From: Frigoribacterium faeni
GTDB lineage: Bacteria > Actinomycetota > Actinomycetes > Actinomycetales > Microbacteriaceae
Assembly: GCF_007988805.1 (NCBI RefSeq)
Contig: NZ_BJUV01000018.1
Span: 1-64,000 of the forward strand
Reading direction: 5' to 3'
Length of the DNA: 64,000 nt
This document shows positions 32,800 through 41,027 of this stretch, piece by piece. The notes below the pieces were generated by a model. It was not told the DNA's origin and did no database searches. It saw only the letters and a program-made list of their open reading frames with translations. A program made the position numbers and the translations under genes. Position 1 is the stretch's first letter, and each line of letters starts with the position of its first letter.

Positions 32800-33846
32800 T
32801 CAGCCGCCGTAGCCGCGCAGACTGCTGGACACGACCTGGCCTTCGACGTAGAGGTAGCAGCTGACCTCGCGGTCGCCCGCCGCCCAGCCCTCCTCGGTCG
32901 GCTGCAGGAAGTCGTACGAGAGGACCGAGTCCTCGTAGTCGACGCCGACGAACGCGGGGAACGCCTCGTAGCAGAGATCGTCGGACTCGGTCGCGAGCGC
33001 GTCGACGCCGGGGAACGTCGCGTCGGTCAGATCGGTCTCGTAGAAGATCTCGCTCTCGTGCTCGGCGGTGCACGCCACGCGCTCGACCTCGACCACGACT
33101 CCCCCGGTCGTGCCGGCGCCGAACGAGAAGCAGTCGCCCTGGCGGAGCTCGCCCACGGCCGTGCCGGTGCCCGAGCCCGTTCCGCCGCCGGTGCCGCTCC
33201 CGCTGTCGACCCCGGCTCCGGTGCCGGTGCCGCCGGCCGAGTCGATCGCCCCTCGGACCGCCCGGATCAGCCCCACCGACGAGAGCCCCAGCATGAGGAT
33301 GACGACCACGGCCACCACGGCCACGAGCGGTCCGCGACGCCGCATGCGCAGGGGTCGGCCGCTGCCCTCGGGCGACGGGGCCCACGACGGGTCGGGACCG
33401 TACGCCTGATCCCGGGGCACGTACGGCGCCGGGGCCGCCACGCCGAACGCGGCGGGGGCGGGGATCGCAGGAGGCGCGGGTCGGCGACCCGAGACGAAGG
33501 GGGCGTCCGCCTCGCCCGGCCCCACCGCGTCCACCCAGCGCCAGATCGATGCGACGACCGCCTCCGCGACGAGCGACTGGTCGCTGTGGAGCGGCAGCCC
33601 GAGCCGGTCGACCGAGCGGTCGGCCACCGGGGTGATCCCCGTGTCGTCGGCGGAGAGGCCGGCGACGAACCAGTCGCGTCCGTCGTCGGCGAGGTCGAGG
33701 TAGAGACGATGCCCCAGTCGCATGCGGAGCGTCGCGGAGCCCGGCGCGTAGTCGGACTGTCGACCGGCGATCTCGATGCCGGGCAGAGCCTGCCGGAGGC
33801 GGGCGGCCAGCTGCTCGAACAGCGGCGGCAGGTACGAGTACGTCAC
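32800..33846 (-). CDS. Septum-formation-domain-like membrane protein
   Basis: 348 residues. A soluble N-terminal domain of about 110 residues resembles YbjN/sensory-type folds (SATLRMRLGHRLYLDLADDG). A Pro/Ala linker, one membrane helix (about 182-203) and a Gly/Ser/Thr linker follow. The C-terminal extracytoplasmic domain (about 236-345) has paired cysteines (GDCFSFG, RVACTAEHESE, DDLCYEAF, SCYLYVEG), typical of the actinobacterial septum-formation family. The GTG start has GAGGAGAAG upstream. Function in septation is by family name only. Confidence 0.72.
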   Translation of the reverse strand: MTYSYLPPLFEQLAARLRQALPGIEIAGRQSDYAPGSATLRMRLGHRLYLDLADDGRDWFVAGLSADDTGITPVADRSVDRLGLPLHSDQSLVAEAVVASIWRWVDAVGPGEADAPFVSGRRPAPPAIPAPAAFGVAAPAPYVPRDQAYGPDPSWAPSPEGSGRPLRMRRRGPLVAVVAVVVILMLGLSSVGLIRAVRGAIDSAGGTGTGAGVDSGSGTGGGTGSGTGTAVGELRQGDCFSFGAGTTGGVVVEVERVACTAEHESEIFYETDLTDATFPGVDALATESDDLCYEAFPAFVGVDYEDSVLSYDFLQPTEEGWAAGDREVSCYLYVEGQVVSSSLRGYGG

Positions 33847-34118
33847 GGTCTTCTCCTCGCGGCCGATCCGGTGCCGCTCGGGCATCGTATCCGCCCCCGG
33901 GTGCGGACACCCCGGGAGGCGGTCCGGCCGCAAGGACCCCGGGAGACGACCGGGCGAGAACGCGATGGGAGACGGCCCGGGCGAAGGCACCCCGGAGACG
34001 ACCGCACCCCGGCGTCGGACACGAGTGCTCGTGCGCGACGCCGGGGTGCGAGGCGGTTCCGGGGCGCGAGGCGCCCGGGGCGGCCGTCCGACGCGGAGGT
34101 CGGCGGGCCGGTGCCGGG
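33847..34118. other. Intergenic region with a long hairpin
   Basis: This 272-bp region has no gene. It contains the perfect stem-loop 34004-34049 and GC-rich sequence between the old-yellow-enzyme stop and the septum-formation-like gene start. Confidence 0.6.
34004..34049 (-). terminator. Long hairpin downstream of the old yellow enzyme gene
   Basis: GCACCCCGGCGTCG (34004-34017) pairs perfectly with CGACGCCGGGGTGC (34036-34049), and the loop itself contains CACGAG/CTCGTG, making an almost continuous 20-bp stem. It is 69 bases after the stop. A probable terminator without a U tract. Confidence 0.7.
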
Positions 34119-35204
34119 TCAGCGGGTGACGGACTCCAGCGCGGGGTAGTCGGTGTAGCCCTCGGCGCCCTCGCCGTAGAACGTGGCCGGGTTCGGCTCG
34201 TTCAGCTCGGCGCCGCGCTCCCAGCGGGCGACGAGGTCGGGGTTGGCGATGGCGAGACGGCCCACGGCGACGGCGTCGGCGTGGCCGCCCTCGACCAGGT
34301 CGCGAGCCTCGGCCAGGTCGGTGACCGTGCCGAACCCGCTGTTCAGGATGACGTTGCCGTCGAAGCGGCGACGCAGACGCTGGACGAGCTCGCCCCGCGG
34401 GTCGGAGTGCAGCACGCTGAGGTACGCCAGGCCGAGGGGGGCGAGGCCGTCGACGAGGGCGTCGTACGTGGCGGTGACGTCGTCGAGGTCGGTCTCGACG
34501 ACGTCCTGGATGTTGTGCATCGGCGAGATGCGGATGCCGACGCGGCCGGCGCCGATGGCGTCGGCGACGGCGGTCGCGGTCTCGATGCCGAGGCGGGCGC
34601 GGTTCGCGGGGCTGCCGCCGAAGTCGTCGGTGCGGACGTTCGACACGGGCGACAGGAACTCGTGCAGCAGGTAGCCGTTGGCGCTGTGGATCTCGACGCC
34701 GTCGAGGCCGGCCTCGAGGACGGCGCGCTTGGACGCGGTGACGATGTCGGCGACGACCTGCTGGACCTCGTCGACGGTCAGGGCGTGCGGCACCGGGAAG
34801 TCGCGCTTGCCCTCGGGCGTGCGGACGACGCCGTCGATGGCGACCGCGCTCGGCCCGACGATGCGGTCGGTCCCGGTCACCTCGGGGTGCGACACACGAC
34901 CGCCGTGCATGACCTGCATGACGATGGTGCCGCCCTTGGCGTGCACCTCGTCGGCGACGCGCTTCCAGCCGGCGACCTGCTCGTCGGTGACGATGCCGGG
35001 CTGGCCGGTGTAGGCCTTGCCCTCCTGCGTGGGCCAGGTGCCCTCGGTGACGATGAGGCCCAGCGTGGCCCGCTGTCCGTAGTGCTCGACCGGGAGGTCG
35101 CCGGGCACGTCGCCTTCGCTCGCGCGGACGCGGGTCAGCGGCGCCATGGTGACGCGGTTCGAGAGCACGAGGTCGCCGAAGGTGGCGGAGGAGAACAGGT
35201 CCAC
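34119..35204 (-). CDS. Old yellow enzyme family ene-reductase
   Basis: 361 residues, FMN-dependent TIM barrel. Motifs include SNRVTMAPLTRVRA (about 16-29), VMQVMHGGRVSHP with the FMN-contacting Gln-His region (about 100), HSANGYLLHEFLSPVSNVRTDDFGGS (about 177-202) and ILNSGFGTVTDLAEA. It reduces activated C=C bonds, such as enones and nitroalkenes, with NAD(P)H. The GTG start has AAAGGA upstream and begins at the family N terminus (VDLFSSATFGDLVL). Confidence 0.93.
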   Translation of the reverse strand: MDLFSSATFGDLVLSNRVTMAPLTRVRASEGDVPGDLPVEHYGQRATLGLIVTEGTWPTQEGKAYTGQPGIVTDEQVAGWKRVADEVHAKGGTIVMQVMHGGRVSHPEVTGTDRIVGPSAVAIDGVVRTPEGKRDFPVPHALTVDEVQQVVADIVTASKRAVLEAGLDGVEIHSANGYLLHEFLSPVSNVRTDDFGGSPANRARLGIETATAVADAIGAGRVGIRISPMHNIQDVVETDLDDVTATYDALVDGLAPLGLAYLSVLHSDPRGELVQRLRRRFDGNVILNSGFGTVTDLAEARDLVEGGHADAVAVGRLAIANPDLVARWERGAELNEPNPATFYGEGAEGYTDYPALESVTR

Positions 35205-35358
35205 AGGGGGGTCCTTTCGTCGGGGGGATGTCGACGTGCGACGAGGCGCACCCCGGACCGAACCCACGACACGTCGACGGCATTCCGGAGGCGCGGGTCA
35301 CCGCCCGAGGTCCGCAGCACCTTCACAGGTCGGCACCGCGGAACCCGCCGGCGAGGGG

Positions 35359-36225
35359 TCAGTCGCGGTCGCGACCGCCGTCGAAGCCGGCGCGGACGGC
35401 CGCGATGTCGTCGGAGCCGTGTCCGCGCTCGGAGGCGGAGGCGTAGACCGTCGCGAGGGCGTCGAGCAGCGTCGGGTCGAACGTCGACGGGGCGGCGGCG
35501 CGCATCAGGTCGATGTCCTTCCGCAGGCCGTCGAGGGCGAACTGGGTCGGGTAGTCGCCTGCGATCATGGTCGCGCCCTTGATGTGCGCGTACGGGGTGT
35601 CGGCCTGTCCGCCCGAGATGGCGTCGAGGAACAGCTGCGGGTCGAGACCGAGCGACTCGGCCAGCGCGACCGACTGCGCTGTCGCCGCCGTGACGCTCGC
35701 GATCCACGCGTTGGCGGCGAGCTTCAGCGCGGTGCCCTGGCCGACCGTGTCGCCCGCCGCGATCGTCTTGGCGCCCATCGCGTCGAGGACGGGCCGCGCA
35801 CGCTGGACCAGGTCGGAGGCGCCGGCGGCGAGCATGACGAGCTTCCCCTCGGCCGCGGGCTTCCTGGTGCCGAGCATCATCGCCTCGATCAGGTCGACCC
35901 CCGCCGATCGCGCCTTCTCGACCACCTGCCCGGTGGCCTCGACCCCGATGGTGCTCGCCTGCACCCAGACGGCCGTGGCCGGAGCGCTCGAGGCGGCCGC
36001 GTCGAGCACGTCGAGCACCGCGTCGCCGTCGAAGAGGACGAGCAGGACGACGTCGGCGCCCGTCACCGCCTCGGCGACGGTGCCGACCACGGCGACGCCG
36101 TCGGCCGTGAGCGGTTCGGCCTTCTCCCGCGTGCGGTTCCACGCCGTGACGTCGTGCCCCTCGCGCGTCAGCGAGCGCGCGACGCCCTGACCCATGATCC
36201 CCGTGCCGAGTACCGCGACCCTCAT
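35359..36225 (-). CDS. 3-hydroxyisobutyrate dehydrogenase-like NAD(P)-dependent reductase
   Basis: 288 residues. The N-terminal Rossmann motif GTGIMGQGVARSL (about 7-19), WVQASTIGVEATG (about 87) and the catalytic Lys in GTALKLAANAWIAS (about 168) match the beta-hydroxyacid dehydrogenase family. The glycine-rich substrate signature normally following the Rossmann fold is altered (EAMMLGTRKPAAEGKL), so the substrate is uncertain. Independent of neighbours, with an intergenic region on each side. Confidence 0.88.
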   Translation of the reverse strand: MRVAVLGTGIMGQGVARSLTREGHDVTAWNRTREKAEPLTADGVAVVGTVAEAVTGADVVLLVLFDGDAVLDVLDAAASSAPATAVWVQASTIGVEATGQVVEKARSAGVDLIEAMMLGTRKPAAEGKLVMLAAGASDLVQRARPVLDAMGAKTIAAGDTVGQGTALKLAANAWIASVTAATAQSVALAESLGLDPQLFLDAISGGQADTPYAHIKGATMIAGDYPTQFALDGLRKDIDLMRAAAPSTFDPTLLDALATVYASASERGHGSDDIAAVRAGFDGGRDRD

Positions 36226-36324
36226 CGTCTCGTCCGCTCCTCCCGGGCCCGCTGGCCCGCGTCGTCTCTGCTGTCCGGCGGTGGCAGGCTGCCCCGTCGG
36301 TCACCGAACCTACGCTCGCGGCCC

Positions 36325-36343
36325 GACCCGCGCCTCCTCGGCT
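36325..36343. repeat. Dispersed word GACCCGCGCCTCCTCGGCT, intergenic copy 3
   Basis: Identical to the copies at 5063 and 32750. An inverted partner, GGAGGCGCGGGTC (36386-36398), lies 48 bases away and overlaps the acyltransferase stop. The pair could form a hairpin at the end of that gene. Confidence 0.75.
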
Positions 36344-36396
36344 CCGTGGGGTGTGGACGGTGCCACGAGGCCGCCGCGTGGGGAGGGAGGCGCGGG

Positions 36397-37147
36397 TCAG
36401 TCGAGGGGGGTCGGGTCCGACCGGGTCGGGGCGGATCGCTCGGCGCACCCGCTCGACGACCGACGCGGCGGGCGGGTCGTTGTACGAGCCGGCCTCGACC
36501 TGACCGCTGAGGTCGCGGATGGCCGCCATGATCTCGTCGGTCGCGTGCCGTCGTGCCCTGCCCGACGAGGCGGCGCCGTGGTGCGACAGGTCGAGCGGCT
36601 CGCCGAAGGCGACCGTGAACCGACGGAGGCGCGGCACGCTCGAGCCCACCGGCTGCAGCTCGTCCGTGCCGATCAGGCCCACCGGCACGACCGGTGCCCC
36701 GCTGGTCAGCGCGAGCCAGGCGACGCCGGTGCGTCCGCGATAGAGCCGCCCGTCGAGCGAGCGGGTGCCCTCGGGGTAGATGGCGAAGGCGTCGCCGGCC
36801 GTCAGGCGCTCCAGGCCGAGGTCGAGGGCCTGCTGCGCCGCGGCCCCGGCGCCGCGTTCGACGCCGATCGCGCCGATGCCGGAGAAGAAGGCTCGACTCA
36901 GGCGACCTCGCGCGCCCCGGCCGGTGAAGTAGGCGTTCTTCGCGAGGAACGACACCCGCCGCCGGGCCATCAGGGTGATGACGACGCTGTCCATGAACGA
37001 CAGGTGGTTGCTCGCGAGGATGACGGCGCCGGTGCGCGGGACGTTGCGACGACCGAGGATGCGGGGCCGCCAGAACAGCCGCACGAGCGGTGCGAGGAAC
37101 GCGCGACTGAGGAATGTGAGCACGCTCCACTCTGTCGCACGTCCCAT
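36397..37147 (-). CDS. 1-acyl-glycerol-3-phosphate acyltransferase-like, 3' frameshift
   Basis: About 250 residues of the PlsC family. The catalytic HX4D is NHLSFMD (about 41-47) and the second motif YPEGTRS is near residue 110, as in acyltransferases that acylate lysophosphatidic acid at the membrane. The frame has no stop at the expected place: it would continue 420 more codons, antisense-like, across the next gene. Removing one C from the six-C run at 36405-36410 gives an end DPLD and TGA at 36397-36399. This looks like a homopolymer frameshift, from sequencing error or real mutation. The conserved domain is unaffected. Confidence 0.75.
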
Positions 37148-37293
37148 GCGCCACCCGGCATACGACGACGGGTGACCGCCGAGGTCACCTGCACCCGTCG
37201 GCCGGCGTCGGCGGGTGAGGTGCGACGGGGACAACGGGTGTCCCCTGCAAAGAGGATTGCCGACGAACCCCGCTCGCTCCTATGCTCGCCCCC

Positions 37294-37914
37294 GTGGGGA
37301 ACGAGACGAGACGACGGGCACCGCGGGGGACGCGGCGGCTCAGAGGCACGACCGCGAGACCGGGGCCGGCCGCGCCACCGCGCGTGGCGGACGGACCGGC
37401 GGACGCCGTGCGGCCGCTGCCGACGACGCCGTCGCGCGTGACGGACGGCCCGGCGGATGCCGTCCTGCCGCTGCCGCCGGGCAGGGTGCGACGGATCGGG
37501 TACGTGCTGTCGCCGGTCGTGCACGCGCTCTGCGCCGCCCTCGCCATCGTCGGCGCGATCGTCACGACGGACGCGATCGGTCGGGTCGCCGCCACCGTCG
37601 CGACCCTGCTCTACGTGTCGTCGGGGCTCCTGTCACTGGTCACGACGGTCATGATCGTCGTGGTCCGGTCGCGCGTCACGCGCGGCGGACCCCGACCGCC
37701 GGTCGTCGTGCCCCTCGTGTACGCGCTCAGCCCCATCGCGGCGGCCCTGCTGCTCGCCGCCGCCTACGTGTCGCGACTGAACGGCGGACCGTTCGTCGGC
37801 GGCTGGGCGGGCATGTTCGTCACGACCCTGTCGCTCGTCCTGCTCTCGCGGCGGCTGAAGCTGCAGGGCTCCGGCGATCAGCGCCAGTCGTCGGGTGGCA
37901 CGCTCTCGTCGTAG
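37294..37914 (+). CDS. Four-TM membrane protein, unknown
   Basis: 206 residues, predicted start GTG 37294. The first 65 residues are Arg/Pro/Ala-rich; four membrane helices follow (about 74-92, 96-125, 137-155 and 167-182). No family was recognised. The ATG at 37282 is part of the -10 TATGCT (37281-37286), and the GTG seven bases later is the better start, giving a leaderless mRNA. Its 3' end overlaps convergent recQ by 37 bases. Confidence 0.65.
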   Translation: MGNETRRRAPRGTRRLRGTTARPGPAAPPRVADGPADAVRPLPTTPSRVTDGPADAVLPLPPGRVRRIGYVLSPVVHALCAALAIVGAIVTTDAIGRVAATVATLLYVSSGLLSLVTTVMIVVVRSRVTRGGPRPPVVVPLVYALSPIAAALLLAAAYVSRLNGGPFVGGWAGMFVTTLSLVLLSRRLKLQGSGDQRQSSGGTLSS

Positions 37915-39941
37915 GGGTCGAACGGGGGCTCGTCGTACGACGGGTGCTCGTCGACCGGGACGTCGTCGACCGCGGGCTCGGCGAAGGACGGACGCGGTGC
38001 GCCCGACCCGCCGCCACGCGACGGTGCCGCGCCGCCGCCGGTCGCCGCAGCCGCCGCGGCCTCCTCGGGTGACGTGCCGGCCACGACGTCGAGCACCTGC
38101 TGGCCGTACGTGTCGAGCTTCTTCTGACCGACGCCGCTGATGGTCGACAGCTGGTCGGACGAGGTCGGTCGAGCCGACGCGATGCCGCGCAGCGTCGCGT
38201 CGCCGAAGACGACGTAGGCGGGCACCCCCTGCGCCCTGGCGATGCCGGCCCGCCATTGCCGCAACGTCTCGAAGAGGGGCTGGTCGGCCGCCGACAGGTC
38301 GGCCGCGCCGGCGCCGGTCCGCGAGCCGCGCGAACCCGATCGCGCCCGCGCGGGTCGCGCCGCACGCTCGGGTTCCTTGCGCAGCCGCACCGGACGCGTC
38401 CCCGACAGCACCTCGGCGGCGGCGTCGGTGATCAGCAGGGTGCCGTAGCCGTCGGGCGAGACGGCCAGCACGCCCTGCGCGAGCAGCTGACGGACGACGC
38501 CGCGCCACTCGATCTCGGACAGCTCGGAGCCGATGCCGAAGGTGGCGAGCTGCTCGTGCCGGTTCTGCGTGATGCGCGGCGTGGTCTTGCCCAGCAGGAT
38601 GTCGATGATCTGACCCGCGCCGAACTGCTGGTCGCGTTCGCGCTTGAGGCGGACGACGGTCGAGAGCAGCTTCTGCGCCGGCACCGTGCCGTCGATCGCC
38701 TGAGGCGGGGTGAGGCAGGTGTCGCAGTTGTGACACGGCGTGCTGGCCTGGCCGAAGTAGCCGAGCAGCTGCACGCGACGGCACTCGACGGTCTCGCACA
38801 ACGCGAGCATGGCGTCGAGGTGGGCGCTCAGTTTGCGCCGGTGCTCGGCGTCGCCCTCGGACTGGTCGATCATGCGTCGCTGCTGCATGACGTCCTGCAG
38901 GCCGTACGCGAGCCACGCCGTGGACGGCAGCCCGTCGCGCCCGGCACGCCCGGTCTCCTGGTAGTACCCCTCGACCGACTTGGGCAGGTCGAGGTGGGCG
39001 ACGAACCGGACGTCGGGTTTGTCGATGCCCATGCCGAACGCGATGGTGGCGACCATGACGATGCCGTCCTCGCGGAGGAACCGCGACTGGTTGCGGGCTC
39101 GCGTGCCGGCGTCGAGACCGGCGTGGTACGGCAGCGCCGCGATGCCCTGCTTGACGAGGAACTCGGCCGTGCCCTCGACGGACTTCCGCGACAGGCAGTA
39201 GACGATGCCCGCGTCGCCGTCGTGCTCGGACCGGATGAACCGGAGCAGCTGCTGCTGGGGGCCGTCTTTGGCCTCGATGCGGTACTGGATGTTCGGGCGG
39301 TCGAAGTCGGCGACGAAGTGCGCGGCGTCGTCGAGCTCGAGGCGGGCCGAGATCTCGCGGTGGGTGGTCTCGGTGGCGGTCGCGGTGAGCGCGATGCGCG
39401 GCACGTCGGGCCAGCGCTGGTGGAGCACCGAGAGCTCGAGGTAGTCGGGGCGGAAGTCGTGACCCCACTGGGCGACGCAGTGCGCCTCGTCGATGGCGAA
39501 GAGCGAGATCCGACCGCGGTCGAGGAGGTTCTTGGTCGAGTCGAGCTTGAGCCGCTCGGGCGCCAGGTAGAGCATGTCGAGCTCGCCCGCGACGAAGGCC
39601 CGCTCGACCTCGCGTCGGGTGTCGGGGTCCTGCGTCGAGTTGAGGAACTCGGCGCGGACGCCGACGGCCTCGAGGGCGTCGACCTGGTCTTGCATCAGCG
39701 CGATGAGCGGCGACACCACGATCCCCGTGCCGTCTCGGACGAGGGCCGGCACCTGATAGCAGAGCGACTTGCCGCCACCGGTGGGCATCAGCACGAGGGC
39801 GTCGCCGCCGCCGACCACCTGGTCGATGATCGCGGCCTGCTGACCGCGGAAGGCGTCGTAGCCGAACACCCGGTGGAGGACCTCGAGCGGGGCGGCGGAG
39901 CCCGGCTGGGCGACGGCGGAGGCGGTGGGAGCGTTGGTCAC
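37878..39941 (-). CDS. recQ: RecQ ATP-dependent DNA helicase
   Basis: 687 residues. Helicase motif I TGGGKS (about 54-59), DEAH box FAIDEAHC (about 148), motif VI QETGRAGRDG (about 322-331), a RecQ zinc-binding Cys set (CRRVQLLGYFG, CHNCDTC, about 380-405), RQC winged helix and a C-terminal HRDC domain (LFETLRQWRAGIA onward, about 560-635) are all present. The last 50 residues are acidic and Pro-rich. It unwinds 3'-5' in recombination and repair. The GTG start lies six bases after TAGACT (39948-39953, minus strand), so it is leaderless. Confidence 0.95.
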   Translation of the reverse strand: MTNAPTASAVAQPGSAAPLEVLHRVFGYDAFRGQQAAIIDQVVGGGDALVLMPTGGGKSLCYQVPALVRDGTGIVVSPLIALMQDQVDALEAVGVRAEFLNSTQDPDTRREVERAFVAGELDMLYLAPERLKLDSTKNLLDRGRISLFAIDEAHCVAQWGHDFRPDYLELSVLHQRWPDVPRIALTATATETTHREISARLELDDAAHFVADFDRPNIQYRIEAKDGPQQQLLRFIRSEHDGDAGIVYCLSRKSVEGTAEFLVKQGIAALPYHAGLDAGTRARNQSRFLREDGIVMVATIAFGMGIDKPDVRFVAHLDLPKSVEGYYQETGRAGRDGLPSTAWLAYGLQDVMQQRRMIDQSEGDAEHRRKLSAHLDAMLALCETVECRRVQLLGYFGQASTPCHNCDTCLTPPQAIDGTVPAQKLLSTVVRLKRERDQQFGAGQIIDILLGKTTPRITQNRHEQLATFGIGSELSEIEWRGVVRQLLAQGVLAVSPDGYGTLLITDAAAEVLSGTRPVRLRKEPERAARPARARSGSRGSRTGAGAADLSAADQPLFETLRQWRAGIARAQGVPAYVVFGDATLRGIASARPTSSDQLSTISGVGQKKLDTYGQQVLDVVAGTSPEEAAAAAATGGGAAPSRGGGSGAPRPSFAEPAVDDVPVDEHPSYDEPPFDPYDESVPPDDWR

Positions 39942-39972
39942 CAGGCGAGTCTAGGAGGCGCGACCGACGCCG

Positions 39973-40917
39973 TCACCGGCCCCGCGCCTCCTCGGGGACG
40001 GCCACCGAGGCGAGCCCGCCTGTGGAGGAACGGGAGACCCCCGACCGGTCGAAGGCCCGCACCACCAGCCAGACGTAGAGCGGCGTGCAGACGAGCGTGA
40101 CGGCCAGGCCCAGCGGGCTGCCGTCGCTCGACGGAGTGCCGGCGAACGGCGCCAGCAGCAGGAACAGCACGACGTTGTTGAGCACGTGCGCCACGATCGC
40201 CGCCTCGAGGCCGCCCGTGCGCCAGGTCAGCCACGCCGCGGCCACCCCGAAGACGGCCACGTCGGCCAGCCCCCACGGGTTGTAGGCGTGCGCGGCGGCG
40301 AAAGCGAGGGTGGGCAGCACGATCGCGACGACCGGCCAGGCGATCCACGACCCGAGCGCCTGCATGGCGAAACCGCGGAACGCGTACTCCTCGGCGGTGG
40401 CCTGCAACGGCACGAGGAGCACGATGACCGCCATCGACCAGACCATCGCCGCCGGCGGGGTCGTCACCGGCCCGAAGCCGACGGCCTCCCCGACCAGAGG
40501 AGGCGCGACGACCGTGGTCAGCAGCACCGTCAGCCCCATGAACACCGCCGCGGGCACGAGGCAGCGGGCCAGCCATCCCCAGCGGAGACGGCCCGCCACG
40601 CTCGAGAGGCGGCCCGGGCCGCCGAGGCCCGCCAACCGGGTGGCGAGCAGCACGGCGGGCAGCATCGTGGCGATCGACCCGAGCGTCAGGGCCATGACGA
40701 GCGGCTCGGAGGCGTCGAGCGGGTCGGCCTGGAGCGCGGCGTACACCCGGGTGACGGCGTCGGGACCGCCGACCGCCCGGAGGACCGCGACGACGCCGAG
40801 CACGAAGGCGTTCGAGAAGACGAGGTAGAGCACCACGGCGAGCACGGCCGCGACGATCGGCTTCCACCACCGGTACGTCGGCAGGGCGCGGAACAGGCGG
40901 TGGTAGGCGACGGTCAC
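39973..40917 (-). CDS. CPBP-family intramembrane glutamic protease (Rce1/ABI-like)
   Basis: 314 residues, about eight membrane helices. The catalytic region has EEYAFRGFAMQAL (about 181-193), then FAAAHAYNPWGLADV (about 213) and HVLNNVVLF (about 251), matching the three conserved CPBP motifs. Substrate unknown; bacterial members process or protect against peptides in the membrane. The GTG start is six bases after TACCCT (40924-40929, minus strand), leaderless; the GGGAGG adjacent to the start is too close for a normal ribosome site. Confidence 0.87.
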   Translation of the reverse strand: MTVAYHRLFRALPTYRWWKPIVAAVLAVVLYLVFSNAFVLGVVAVLRAVGGPDAVTRVYAALQADPLDASEPLVMALTLGSIATMLPAVLLATRLAGLGGPGRLSSVAGRLRWGWLARCLVPAAVFMGLTVLLTTVVAPPLVGEAVGFGPVTTPPAAMVWSMAVIVLLVPLQATAEEYAFRGFAMQALGSWIAWPVVAIVLPTLAFAAAHAYNPWGLADVAVFGVAAAWLTWRTGGLEAAIVAHVLNNVVLFLLLAPFAGTPSSDGSPLGLAVTLVCTPLYVWLVVRAFDRSGVSRSSTGGLASVAVPEEARGR

Positions 40918-40972
40918 CTCCCGAGGGTACGTCGTCCCCCCGTCGCCGCCCCTGCGGGCGGGGGAACGGCGA

Positions 40973-41004
40973 CGTGCCGCCCCCCTTCGCAGGGGGACGG
41001 CACG
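40973..41004 (-). terminator. Hairpin downstream of the secreted 5'-nucleotidase gene
   Basis: CGTGCCGCCCCCC and GGGGGACGGCACG form a near-perfect 12-bp stem with a 6-base loop, 24 bases past the stop at 41028. A second hairpin, CGTCGCCG (40941-40948)/CGGCGACG (40967-40974), follows immediately, so tandem termination is likely. Confidence 0.7.
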
Positions 41005-41027
41005 CCGCCGTTCGTGTTCTCGTGCGG

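Noticed and set aside
35135-37147. A single long reading frame combining the acyltransferase with about 420 further residues.
   Set aside because: Past the PlsC domain the residues are Arg/Gly-rich low-complexity sequence lying antisense-like over the next gene; a homopolymer frameshift explains the missing stop better.
37282-37284. ATG 37282 as the start of the membrane-protein gene.
   Set aside because: It lies inside the -10 TATGCT (37281-37286), so it would not be transcribed; GTG 37294 is at the leaderless distance.
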